Source: Sphingobacterium faecium
GTDB taxonomy: Bacteria; Bacteroidota; Bacteroidia; Sphingobacteriales; Sphingobacteriaceae
Direction of reading: 5' to 3'
DNA: 64,000 nucleotides
NCBI RefSeq assembly: GCF_003054045.1
Contig: NZ_QBKH01000008.1
Span: forward strand, 1-64,000
Positions 51,937-61,414 of this stretch are shown in pieces. The notes beneath the pieces are model-generated. The model worked only from the letters and a program-made list of their open reading frames with translations, did not search any database and was not told the DNA's origin. Each line of letters starts with the position of its first letter. Positions within the stretch are counted from its first letter, which is position 1. Made by a program: the position numbers and the translations under genes.

Positions 51937-54020
51937 TATAATGTTTCCTTTAACCAACCGAAAAATTCTCTTTGCCATACTTGAGCATTATGTCCCGATA
52001 GCACCCAGTGATTTTCATCGGGTAAATAAACCAATCTACTTTTAATTTTCTTTAACTGCGCAGCTTGGAAAGCTCCAAGTCCTTGTCCTATCGGCACGCG
52101 ATAATCATGACCACCTTGAAAGATCAAAATAGGCGTATTCCATTTCTCGATATATTCGGATGGATCGAATGTTGTGTATGATTTTTCATTTGCTTTGTCC
52201 CAGTATGGGCCGCCCAGCTCATGGTTAGCAAAAAACATTTCCTCTGTCGTACCGTACCAGCTTCTCATGTCAAACAAGCCGTTATGAGCGATTAGTGTTT
52301 TAAATCTATTTTCATGTACACCAGCGAGCATATATACCGAATAACCGCCATAGCTAGCGCCAATAGCGGCGCGGCGTGTAGTATCTACGTATTTTTCTTT
52401 CGAAATATCATCAATGGCAGATAAGTAATCACGAATAGGCTGTCCACCCCAGTCTTTGGAGATTGCTTCATTCCATTTTACTCCCCATCCGGGCATGCCG
52501 CGACGATTGGGGGCGATGACAATATATCCTTGAGATGCGATAAGCTGTAAATTCCAACGGAATGAATAAAATTGTGTTAAAGCAGATTGTGGTCCGCCCT
52601 CACAGTACAAGATCGTTGGATATTTTTTTGTGGGGTCAAAATCAGGAGGGTAAATGACCCACGAAAAAAGGTCTTGACCATCAGAGGCTTTTGTAATTCT
52701 GGATTCAATCTTATTATCGCTGATCTGTGCATACATATTATCATTGACAGTGGTCAATGGAGTTAACTTTTTACTCTTTAAGTCATAGCGGTACACCTCT
52801 GTAGCTCTTGTAAATTTTGTTGAAGTTACAATTAACTGATTATCGACCTGTCCAATAATTCCTGTAATATCAAAATTTCCTTCAGAAATCTGTTTGATGG
52901 AAGCTAAGGATTTGTTTTTAAAGTTAGTAGGAACAACTAATTCGAAAAGTTGTACCGTTCCTTTAGAAGGTGCAACAAAATAAATTTTGCGATTGTCCTT
53001 ACTCCAGGTAAAAGAGTTTACCGTACCATCCCAATGCGCGGTTAGATTTAGTCGTTGAGAAGATGCTTTGTCAAAGACAATGATATCATTTTTATCCGCT
53101 TCGTAACCATCCGTTTTCATGCTCAACCAAGTCAACTTGGTTCCATCCGGACTGTAAGTTGGATTGGTGTCGTAGCCAAGCATTCCTTCAGTTAGATTGG
53201 TTGTTTGCTTGGTGGCAAGATCATAACGATAGATATCCGTATTGGTACTTACGGCATAGTCCGTACCAAATTTTTTCTTGCTTACATATAACACCGCTTT
53301 ACTATCGGGGGTCCATTCATAATCTTCCGATCCGCCAAACGGCATTTGAGGACTGTAAAATGGCTCGTCTTGTAACAGATCAATTGCTTCACCAATTTTT
53401 CCATTATTATAGGAAGCAACGAATGGATGGTTAAATTTTCCATTATTAAAAGTATCCCAATGGCGGTAGTCCAGATTGTCGAATACATAGGCATCGGACT
53501 TAGGTAAATCCTGATATTTATCTGTACTGTGATACTTTTTGATTAAAACAGCTTTGCTGAATAATATGTATTGACCATTTGGAGATAGCTTTACATTTTC
53601 TAATTCAGTATCGCTATTTGTCAATTGTACAGCTTCACCCTTATATCTGTTCTTTTTCCAAAGCTGTCCTTTGAACAAATAAATGATATCACCATTTTCT
53701 GTTATCTGCACCACAGACTCACCGCCCTTTTCACTAGTTAGGGGAGTAGAGTTGCCTGTTTCCAATGATAAGGTGTATAAGTTTTTCTCTGAGCTGTTGG
53801 TCTCCACAGCATAATTTGAGACACCATATACCAGTGTTTTTCCATCAGGTGAAATTCCTTCGGCAGAAACACGTCCTAACTTCCATAATGTTTGCGGGTC
53901 TAATGGAGTTTTTGTTGGTGTTTCCATATTTACAGTCAGTTTGGTTTCTTTCTTTTCTTGTGCTATAGTTGCCGAAGCACATAGTAATACAGAAAGCGTT
54001 ATTAAAGATTTTTTTTTCAT
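51936..54020 (-). CDS. S9-family prolyl oligopeptidase-like exported peptidase
   Basis: A 694-residue protein with a signal peptide ending TIAQ. A beta-propeller of WD/PD40-like repeats (about 40-400) is followed by the alpha/beta-hydrolase domain. The catalytic triad is visible as GASYGGYS (Ser), GGHDYRVP (Asp) and DENHWVL (His). It probably trims dipeptides or oligopeptides in the periplasm. I start at the ATG at 54020, and the TTG one codon before is less likely. It is a single gene. Confidence 0.93.
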   Translation of the reverse strand: MKKKSLITLSVLLCASATIAQEKKETKLTVNMETPTKTPLDPQTLWKLGRVSAEGISPDGKTLVYGVSNYAVETNSSEKNLYTLSLETGNSTPLTSEKGGESVVQITENGDIIYLFKGQLWKKNRYKGEAVQLTNSDTELENVKLSPNGQYILFSKAVLIKKYHSTDKYQDLPKSDAYVFDNLDYRHWDTFNNGKFNHPFVASYNNGKIGEAIDLLQDEPFYSPQMPFGGSEDYEWTPDSKAVLYVSKKKFGTDYAVSTNTDIYRYDLATKQTTNLTEGMLGYDTNPTYSPDGTKLTWLSMKTDGYEADKNDIIVFDKASSQRLNLTAHWDGTVNSFTWSKDNRKIYFVAPSKGTVQLFELVVPTNFKNKSLASIKQISEGNFDITGIIGQVDNQLIVTSTKFTRATEVYRYDLKSKKLTPLTTVNDNMYAQISDNKIESRITKASDGQDLFSWVIYPPDFDPTKKYPTILYCEGGPQSALTQFYSFRWNLQLIASQGYIVIAPNRRGMPGWGVKWNEAISKDWGGQPIRDYLSAIDDISKEKYVDTTRRAAIGASYGGYSVYMLAGVHENRFKTLIAHNGLFDMRSWYGTTEEMFFANHELGGPYWDKANEKSYTTFDPSEYIEKWNTPILIFQGGHDYRVPIGQGLGAFQAAQLKKIKSRLVYLPDENHWVLSGHNAQVWQREFFGWLKETL

Positions 54021-54341
54021 CAAAATAATTTATTTTAATAAGGAGTGTGATCATGGATTGAGTTCTTTTCACTCGATTCATAAAAAATACAATTATGAGC
54101 ATGCAAGATACAAAATCTACTTTATGTTATGTAATTCCTATTTTCTATTCAGGAACGATTTTGATGAAGTCATGATGTAAATCTTTTGAAAATTTATTCA
54201 CTTGTACAATGTTGGGATTTGCTGCTGTATCATATGCTTGCCATAAGTCTGGGCAATAGTTTTTCGCTTGGACGGGTATTTCTTTTTATTTAAATGATTT
54301 TTTTTGTTAATATTGATGTTAAACCACTAACTCCCAATTTG
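54021..54341. other. 321-base divergent intergenic region
   Basis: No gene is seen. It divides the S9 peptidase gene (minus) from the hybrid regulator gene (plus). I find no exact TAnnTTTG promoter in either direction, no clear repeat and no RNA gene. The in-frame ATG at 54294 lies inside it and would add 16 residues to the regulator. Confidence 0.5.
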
Positions 54342-57300
54342 ATGTTTCCCAAGGTATTACTTTTAGCTTGTACACTTATTTTTTCATGGATTACTAGTTT
54401 TTGTTTCAGTCAAAATCAAGGAATAGGATATGCATTCAAAAATATGACGTCAGATCAAGGTCTAGTACATAATCATATCAATTGCACCTTGAGGGATCAA
54501 TATAATTATATGTGGTTTGGTACAGAATCTGGACTTAGCAGATTTGATGGGCATCAATTTACAAATTTCCGTTATTCATCTAACAAAGGGATTGGTTTGA
54601 GCAGTAATCCTATATCGGCATTATTTGAAGGACCAGAGGGGCAAGTTTGGATTCGCACCTCTTCAAAAATGAATGTTTACGATCAAAAAAAAGGAGTTAT
54701 TATTCAAAATATAGACTCCATTCTTCATGTTCTGAATCTCCCTATTGGAGATCCCGAGATGATTCGTGATTTCGGGGATCATGAATATGCAATTTTATAT
54801 AGAGATAGCTCGCTTGTCTTATTTGATTCTATATCAAAAAAAAACAAGCGTTTTGTATCCATAAAAAATCAAAAAATAGTTGATGTATTACCTTATGCTA
54901 AAGAATCTTTTTGGATTATATATGAGAGTGGCTTGACGCAATTAATTCATAAAAAATCATATCAACCAATAAAGCAATTTTCATTACCAGTTCATCTACA
55001 GCGTGTCAATTATCGTCTTTTTATAGATCGAGAAGGAGATCTGTGGGTATATTCAAAAGATGTTCCAATAGGTACATTTTGGATCAAGGAAGGCTCGGAT
55101 AAAATGATCCACATCAAAGAAAGACTTTCCAATTTTTTTGTTGGAAATATTATTCAAGATGAAGATGGTTTGATTTGGCTGGCTACAGATCATGGCGGCA
55201 TCAATGTATTTAATAAGAGAACTGCATCTATACATATTATAAATCATGAGGAGTATAATTTAAGAAGTTTGCCCTACAACAGCATTACTTCTCTTTATAA
55301 AGATCCAAAAGGAATCATATGGGTGGGAACATATAAGGGCGGAATTAGTTACTATCATCCCAATTTATTGCTGTTTCCTGTTTACCAAAATTATCCAGGT
55401 TATGCTAAAACATTACCATTCGATGATGTGAATCGATTTATTCAAGATCAGCATAATAACTTATGGATTGGAACAAATGGGGGAGGTTTATTACATTATG
55501 ATTTTCATGAGAAAGTATACAAGCAGTATATACACCATCCGAAAGAGGAGAACTCTTTACCCAGCAATGTGGTTGTAAGCCTGTATTTAGATCAAAAAAA
55601 TATACTTTGGATTGGTACCTATCATGGAGGGTTGAGCCGATTTGATGGTCAATCCTTTAAAACATATAACAAAGGACCTGACCGCTTAACAGATGATAGT
55701 GTCTGGGAAATTTTTGAAGATTCAAGAGGACGTTTTTGGATTGGGACCTTATCTGCTGGCTTATATTTGTTTGATAAGGAAAGTGAAAAATTCTCCATTT
55801 TCCGTTCACGTGATGGAAAACCGATTTCCAGTACATATGTGTCCGTTTTATTTGAAGATTCAAAACAAAATATCTGGGTGGGTACTGCGACGGGTATTGA
55901 ATTGATCAAGCCAAACGGAGAAATTCATCTTTTTAGTGAAAAGCAAGGTAAGTTGCGGCTTTCCAACGATCTCATCTACGACATTAAAGAAGACGATTTG
56001 GGACGTATATGGGTAGCCACCCAAGAAGGAATAAATATAATTCAACAGGATACCATACACTATCTCAATACCAAAGATGGGCTGATAGAAAATGCGACAC
56101 TGGCCTTGATTCGAGATGATAAGAATAATATGTGGGCATCCACTGCTAAGGGACTATCTGAGATCGTTCCGATTAAAAATTCTAATCAATTTGTTATACG
56201 TAATTTCAATAAAGAGCAGGGACTTCAAAGTAATGTCTTTAATGAAAATTCGGCTTTGAAGATGCACAATGGACAGCTCATATTTGGTGGGCCTAAGGGT
56301 TATAATATCATTGATCCCAATATGATTTTGGGACCAAAAGAAAATATAAATCCTGTTTTATCCAATATCTATCTTTTTAATCGCAAAATTGCAGTAGGCG
56401 AACGTGTTGATGGTAGGATTATTTTTAATGAAGCATTGACTGCTGTGAAGAAATTAAAATTGCCATTTAATCAAAATGCCATTTCATTAGAATTATCATC
56501 CTTTAATTATTTGCAACAAGATAATCGCATTTATCAATATCAACTCGATGGGTTAAGTGACGAGTGGTTTGATTTTGAAACAGGGACGATGAAAGCCAAT
56601 TTTACCAATCTTGATTCAAAAACTTATCATTTTTATATACGTCATTCGGTGGATAATGAAAGCTGGTCTGAACAATCATTACTATTGACTTTGGTTATAG
56701 ATCCTCCTTTTTGGAGATCCAATTGGGCAATATTGATTTATATCATCATTTCCATCTCGTGTATCTATTTGTGGCAGGCTTGGCTGAAGCTGCGCAGAAA
56801 AACAAGAAACCAATTGATTTTGGTCAATGAGCAGGCTATACAAGCAAAAGAGCTCGATGAGTTGAAAACACGTTTTTTTACCAACGTAAGTCACGAGTTT
56901 AGAACACCTATAAGTTTGATCTTGACACCTTCTGAACAGCTTTTACAAAAAGAAACAGATCCGAATAAGAAAGAAAATTTGAGGTTGATCAATAAGAATG
57001 CCTCTCGTTTGTTGATCTTGGTCAATCAATTGTTGGATTTTCGAAAACTAGAAAAAAATCAGATTACTCGTATCGACGAATATGGAGATTTGATACTGTT
57101 CATGAAAGAGCAAATAGAACCATTTTATCAATTGGCTGAAGTAAATGCTCTTCATATCGAAACAAATTATGATCGAGATCATTATCTGGGGAATTTTGAC
57201 AAAGGAAAATTTGAAAGTATCATCTTCAATTTATTGTCAAATGCAATTAAATTCAGCAGATCCGGAGGTCAGATAACCATTAATGTTACCATTGATGAAA

Positions 57301-58343
57301 AACGAGATGCTTTAGATATTTGGCGATTAGAGATTAAGGATGAAAGCTTAGGGATACCTATAGAATATCAAACTCGGATATTTGATCGTTATTTTCAATA
57401 TGATGTCAATAATGGTCGCTTAAATCAGGGAACTGGTATTGGACTATCTATCGTCAAAGATTATGTTGACTTTCTGAACGGACAGATCTCAATTCAAAGT
57501 AAAGAGGGCGAAGGATCTATTTTTAAAGTTGAAATACCGATAGAAGCGGTCAAACTGCCTTTAGCAAATCAGGAAAGTCCTGCAAGAAAGAAGAACCAGA
57601 TTTTGCTCATTGAAGATCATGTGGAGTTTTTGGAATATTTGAAAAGCAATTTAATCGATGATTTTTTTATTGATGGCGTTTGTTCTGTGAAGGAAGCAAA
57701 AGACTATTTAACAAAAAAGGAATATGATTTAGTGATCGCTGATATCCAGCTATCAGGTGAAAGTGGTATAGATTTTTGTATTTATTTAAAATCATTAGAT
57801 CGCTATAGACATATCCCAGTAATTATGGTAACTGCAGTAATGGATCAAAAAATACAACTGGAGGCACTTCGTGCAGGTGCTTCAGATTATGTTTTAAAAC
57901 CATTTAATTTTGAATTATTGAAATCTAAAATAGCGAGTGTGCTGGATCAAAAATCATCTCTCGTAAAAAAATATCAAAAACAGATTACTATCGCCCTCAG
58001 CCAACCACAGGTAGAATCTGCTGATGAAAAATTCATCCGTCAATTCATTTTAGAAGTCGAGCGAGATTTGACAGACTCCACATTATCTGTCGAAATATTA
58101 GCTGGAAATATGCATATGACACGGGTTGGTCTTTATAAAAAGATTCTGGCGATTACGGGCTATTCTCCAACGGAATATATCAGACATATCCGTCTGAAAC
58201 GAGCGATGCACCTGATACAGCATTCAAGCTTATCTATTTCAGAAATTGCTTACGAAGTCGGTTTTGGTAATCCAAAACAATTCACTAAATACTTTAAAGC
58301 CACTTTTGATAATTTGCCATCTTATTATCGTAAGAAGCTTTAA
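54342..58343 (+). CDS. hybrid two-component system regulator (HTCS)
   Basis: A 1333-residue one-protein signalling system. A signal peptide (ending FCFSQ) leads into two seven-bladed propellers of reg_prop repeats (many ILWIGTYHGGLSRFDG-type units), a Y_Y_Y domain, and a membrane helix at about 794-815. The histidine kinase (SHEFRTP, His851), ATPase domain (NLLSNAIKFS), receiver (IADIQLSG, Asp1134) and C-terminal AraC-type DNA-binding domain follow. It binds an oligosaccharide in the periplasm and switches on a utilisation locus, most likely the GH31/SusC operon downstream. The G1 box of the ATPase reads DESLG from Asp1000 instead of DxGxG, with Ser1002 for the first Gly. G2 is normal. I chose 54342 for the signal peptide. 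Confidence 0.93.
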   Translation: MFPKVLLLACTLIFSWITSFCFSQNQGIGYAFKNMTSDQGLVHNHINCTLRDQYNYMWFGTESGLSRFDGHQFTNFRYSSNKGIGLSSNPISALFEGPEGQVWIRTSSKMNVYDQKKGVIIQNIDSILHVLNLPIGDPEMIRDFGDHEYAILYRDSSLVLFDSISKKNKRFVSIKNQKIVDVLPYAKESFWIIYESGLTQLIHKKSYQPIKQFSLPVHLQRVNYRLFIDREGDLWVYSKDVPIGTFWIKEGSDKMIHIKERLSNFFVGNIIQDEDGLIWLATDHGGINVFNKRTASIHIINHEEYNLRSLPYNSITSLYKDPKGIIWVGTYKGGISYYHPNLLLFPVYQNYPGYAKTLPFDDVNRFIQDQHNNLWIGTNGGGLLHYDFHEKVYKQYIHHPKEENSLPSNVVVSLYLDQKNILWIGTYHGGLSRFDGQSFKTYNKGPDRLTDDSVWEIFEDSRGRFWIGTLSAGLYLFDKESEKFSIFRSRDGKPISSTYVSVLFEDSKQNIWVGTATGIELIKPNGEIHLFSEKQGKLRLSNDLIYDIKEDDLGRIWVATQEGINIIQQDTIHYLNTKDGLIENATLALIRDDKNNMWASTAKGLSEIVPIKNSNQFVIRNFNKEQGLQSNVFNENSALKMHNGQLIFGGPKGYNIIDPNMILGPKENINPVLSNIYLFNRKIAVGERVDGRIIFNEALTAVKKLKLPFNQNAISLELSSFNYLQQDNRIYQYQLDGLSDEWFDFETGTMKANFTNLDSKTYHFYIRHSVDNESWSEQSLLLTLVIDPPFWRSNWAILIYIIISISCIYLWQAWLKLRRKTRNQLILVNEQAIQAKELDELKTRFFTNVSHEFRTPISLILTPSEQLLQKETDPNKKENLRLINKNASRLLILVNQLLDFRKLEKNQITRIDEYGDLILFMKEQIEPFYQLAEVNALHIETNYDRDHYLGNFDKGKFESIIFNLLSNAIKFSRSGGQITINVTIDEKRDALDIWRLEIKDESLGIPIEYQTRIFDRYFQYDVNNGRLNQGTGIGLSIVKDYVDFLNGQISIQSKEGEGSIFKVEIPIEAVKLPLANQESPARKKNQILLIEDHVEFLEYLKSNLIDDFFIDGVCSVKEAKDYLTKKEYDLVIADIQLSGESGIDFCIYLKSLDRYRHIPVIMVTAVMDQKIQLEALRAGASDYVLKPFNFELLKSKIASVLDQKSSLVKKYQKQITIALSQPQVESADEKFIRQFILEVERDLTDSTLSVEILAGNMHMTRVGLYKKILAITGYSPTEYIRHIRLKRAMHLIQHSSLSISEIAYEVGFGNPKQFTKYFKATFDNLPSYYRKKL

Positions 58344-58381
58344 GTAAGTTTCTTATGTGTTTGGTCTGAACTTCTTTTTTT

Positions 58382-58420
58382 AATTGGGTTAACATACCAT
58401 ACCCCAATTGTTAACCAATT
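58382..58420. promoter_or_regulatory. inverted repeat, candidate HTCS binding site
   Basis: AATTGGGTTAAC (58382-58393) and GTTAACCAATT (58410-58420) are inverted copies with one extra base in the left arm and a 16-base spacer. It lies upstream of the -7 element of the GH31 gene, where an activator would bind. Confidence 0.5.
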
Positions 58421-58429
58421 ATACCCCTC

Positions 58430-58456
58430 TTGCAGCCCTATACATACTTATATTTG
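58430..58456 (+). promoter_or_regulatory. promoter of the GH31 gene
   Basis: TATATTTG at 58449-58456 is an exact -7 match. TTG at 58430-58432 is a weak -33 with 16 bases between. The leader to the ATG at 58524 would be about 60 bases and contains a 12-base palindrome, TACCAATTGGTA, at 58461-58472. Confidence 0.5.
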
Positions 58457-58523
58457 ATCCTACCAATTGGTATGATAAAAGGGAAAATCACCAATATAAT
58501 AAACCAATAAATTATTTTAATAT

Positions 58524-61385
58524 ATGCAAAACTTAAAGTTTGCTTTGAGCGGTATTATACTCTTTGCTCTCGTCCATCATGTAAATGCGCAAAGCAATAA
58601 ATCAAATTTTACTAAAACTCAATCGGGTGTCAAAGTCAGTTTTAAAGGTTCTGAAACTGCCCTAGATCAAGATGTATATCTAGATGTTATTACGGATAAA
58701 ATTATTCGTGTCACTGCCCTTCCTTATGGTCATCCATTTCCTGCCCAATCAAGTTTAGTCATTGTTGATTCTTTGCATAGACAGCTTAAAAAATTTGAAG
58801 TTCAATCGACCGATTCTACGATCAACCTAACAACGGCAGATCTGATTGCAAAAGTATCCCTAGTCAGCGGGAAAGTTGGATTTTTTGATTTATCAGGAAA
58901 ACGCGTGCTTACAGAATCCAAAAGAAATTCAGATGCATTTATAGCAGATAGTTATGGTGGTGATGCTTTTTATAAGTTGACTCAAGATTTTGTTGTAGAC
59001 CCAGATGAGGGTATTTATGGATTAGGACAGCACCAAAATGCGATCATGAATTACAATCGTGGTAAACAAGTGACTTTGCTACAATATAATACTGAAATTG
59101 GAATCCCCTTCTTGGTTTCGACAAACAATTATGGAATCTTATGGCACAACTACTCGATAACCAAAGCTGGAGATATACGCCCACTACTGCCTCTCAATGC
59201 TTTTAAATTAACATCAAAGGAAGGTGAAAAAGGTTGGCTGACAGCTACCTATGTCAATAAACATAAACCCGATGAAGTTTTTATCACACGTCCTGAATCC
59301 ATCATTGAATATAGCTATTTGACCGATCAGCACAAGTTTCCCAAAGATGTCAAACTAGTCGATAGTAAAGTTATCTATGAAGGCCGTATCTCCTCATCCT
59401 ACTCCGGAAAGCATGTTCTTCATTTTAAATACTCCGGTTATATGAAAGTTTGGATTGATGGACAATTGGTTGCCGATCGCTGGAGACAGTCGTGGAATGC
59501 GGGAACCTTTGAAATTGAACAAGAATTTAATAAAGATGTGGATCACGATATTCGTATGGAGTGGTTGCCAGATGGAGGTGAATCATATTTTACTGTTAAC
59601 TGGCAGAGTCCTGTCCCAGAAAAACGCAAAAGCATGTTTTCTTTTAATTCTGAAGCAGGTGATGCTATTGATTACTATTTTGTATATGGAAAATCAATGG
59701 ATGACGTCGTTTCAGGATATCGTCGATTGTCAGGAAAAGCACCGATCATGCCTTTGTGGAGTTTTGGTTTCTGGCAAAGTCGGGAACGCTATAAAACACA
59801 AGCTGAAATTGAAAGCGTAGCATCTGAATTCCGCAGAAGAAAAATTCCTATTGATAATATCGTACAAGATTGGTCTTATTGGTCTGAACCCGATTGGGGA
59901 AGTCAACAATTTGATCAGACACGTTTCCCTGATCCATCTGGGATGATTAAAAAATTGCATGATCAAAATTATAAATTGATGATTTCAGCATGGCCAAAAA
60001 TCAATGAAGAGTCCTCTGTATTCAAGTCATTTAGAGATAACAAGTGGATTTATACCAGAAATATATATGACGGGCGAAAAGATTGGATTGGAAAAGGCTA
60101 TACATCGACTTTTTATGATCCTTTTAATCAAGAAGCACGAGATGCATTTTGGCAATTGCTTGATAAAAATCTGTTTCAAATTGGTGTCGATGCTTGGTGG
60201 ATGGATGCCAGTGAACCCGATATTCATTCAAACATCGACCTGGAGGAACGGAAGTCCGTATTCCAACCCCTTATAGGATCATCTGTCCGCTACTACAATG
60301 CTTTTCCACTCCAAAATGCGAAGGGAATTTATGAGGGACAAAGAGAAACGGATCCTAATAAACGTGTATTTATTTTAACACGTTCTTATTTTGCGGGCCA
60401 ACAGCGGTATGCTGCCGCGGCGTGGAGTGGTGATATTGCTTCAAGATGGCATGACTTGAAAGACCAGATCTCTGCAGGAATCAATTTTTCAATGTCTGGA
60501 ACACCCTATTGGACCATGGATGCAGGTGGTTTTTTAGTAGAGAATAGGTTTCATAATCCCAATCCAGCTGATCAGGAGGAATGGCGTGAAATGAATACCA
60601 GATGGTATCAATATGGAACATTTTTACCCATATTCCGTGCACACGGTCAATTTCCATATCGCGAACCTTTTAATATTGCTCCAGACACTCATCCTGCTTA
60701 TAAAAGTATCGTTTATTATATCAATTTGAGATATAAACTGTTGGCATATAATTATAGCATGGCCGCAAAGACATTTTTTGAAGATTATTCGATGATACGC
60801 GGGTTGGCGATGGACTTCCCTAAAGATAAAAATGGTCTTAATATTAATGACCAATACTTATGGGGTCCATCTTTATTGGTTAACCCAGTTACAGAAAAAG
60901 GGGCCACATCTAGATCAATACACTTACCAGAAGGAGTAGATTGGTATAATTTATATACTGGACAAGTGAATCAAGGAGGTCAAGATATCATCGCTCCAGC
61001 TACTTATGAAAGGATTCCTGTATTTGTAAAAGCGGGATCAATTTTACCTATAGGTCCTTCCATTCAATATACGACCGAAAAAAAACAAGACTTGATTGAT
61101 CTATATGTTTACGATGGCGCTGATGGTCAATTTTCGCTTTATGAGGATGAGGGCATTAATTACAATTATGAAAAAGGAAAATACAGCCATATCGATATCA
61201 CTTTTGATCACAAAAGCAAAACGTTGTACCTAGCTGACCGTACCGGAGTGTTTGATGGTATGTTGAATGAACGAAAATTCAATGTCATTTTTGTTGATGC
61301 TGCCCATAGTACGGGTATCGATATGAAAGCTAAGCGATCCAAAATGATCACTTATTCAGGTAAAGCATTAAAGATCAAATTATAA
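58524..61385 (+). CDS. exported GH31 enzyme with PA14 insert (alpha-xylosidase/alpha-glucosidase type)
   Basis: A 953-residue protein with a signal peptide ending VNAQ. The GH31 N-terminal beta domain is interrupted by a PA14-like module (about 275-385, with YSGKHVLHFKYSGYMKVWIDGQLVADRWRQSW-type sequence). The TIM barrel carries the nucleophile Asp561 in WWMDASEPD and acid Asp637 in WSGDIASRW. GH31 enzymes with a PA14 insert include xyloglucan alpha-xylosidases such as the Cellvibrio enzyme, and related transglucosylases. Alpha-xylosidase is a reasonable guess, not a proof. It lies between the HTCS gene and a SusC-like gene. Confidence 0.9.
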   Translation: MQNLKFALSGIILFALVHHVNAQSNKSNFTKTQSGVKVSFKGSETALDQDVYLDVITDKIIRVTALPYGHPFPAQSSLVIVDSLHRQLKKFEVQSTDSTINLTTADLIAKVSLVSGKVGFFDLSGKRVLTESKRNSDAFIADSYGGDAFYKLTQDFVVDPDEGIYGLGQHQNAIMNYNRGKQVTLLQYNTEIGIPFLVSTNNYGILWHNYSITKAGDIRPLLPLNAFKLTSKEGEKGWLTATYVNKHKPDEVFITRPESIIEYSYLTDQHKFPKDVKLVDSKVIYEGRISSSYSGKHVLHFKYSGYMKVWIDGQLVADRWRQSWNAGTFEIEQEFNKDVDHDIRMEWLPDGGESYFTVNWQSPVPEKRKSMFSFNSEAGDAIDYYFVYGKSMDDVVSGYRRLSGKAPIMPLWSFGFWQSRERYKTQAEIESVASEFRRRKIPIDNIVQDWSYWSEPDWGSQQFDQTRFPDPSGMIKKLHDQNYKLMISAWPKINEESSVFKSFRDNKWIYTRNIYDGRKDWIGKGYTSTFYDPFNQEARDAFWQLLDKNLFQIGVDAWWMDASEPDIHSNIDLEERKSVFQPLIGSSVRYYNAFPLQNAKGIYEGQRETDPNKRVFILTRSYFAGQQRYAAAAWSGDIASRWHDLKDQISAGINFSMSGTPYWTMDAGGFLVENRFHNPNPADQEEWREMNTRWYQYGTFLPIFRAHGQFPYREPFNIAPDTHPAYKSIVYYINLRYKLLAYNYSMAAKTFFEDYSMIRGLAMDFPKDKNGLNINDQYLWGPSLLVNPVTEKGATSRSIHLPEGVDWYNLYTGQVNQGGQDIIAPATYERIPVFVKAGSILPIGPSIQYTTEKKQDLIDLYVYDGADGQFSLYEDEGINYNYEKGKYSHIDITFDHKSKTLYLADRTGVFDGMLNERKFNVIFVDAAHSTGIDMKAKRSKMITYSGKALKIKL

Positions 61386-61414
61386 TAATTAAAACCAATT
61401 TTAAATTAAATAAT

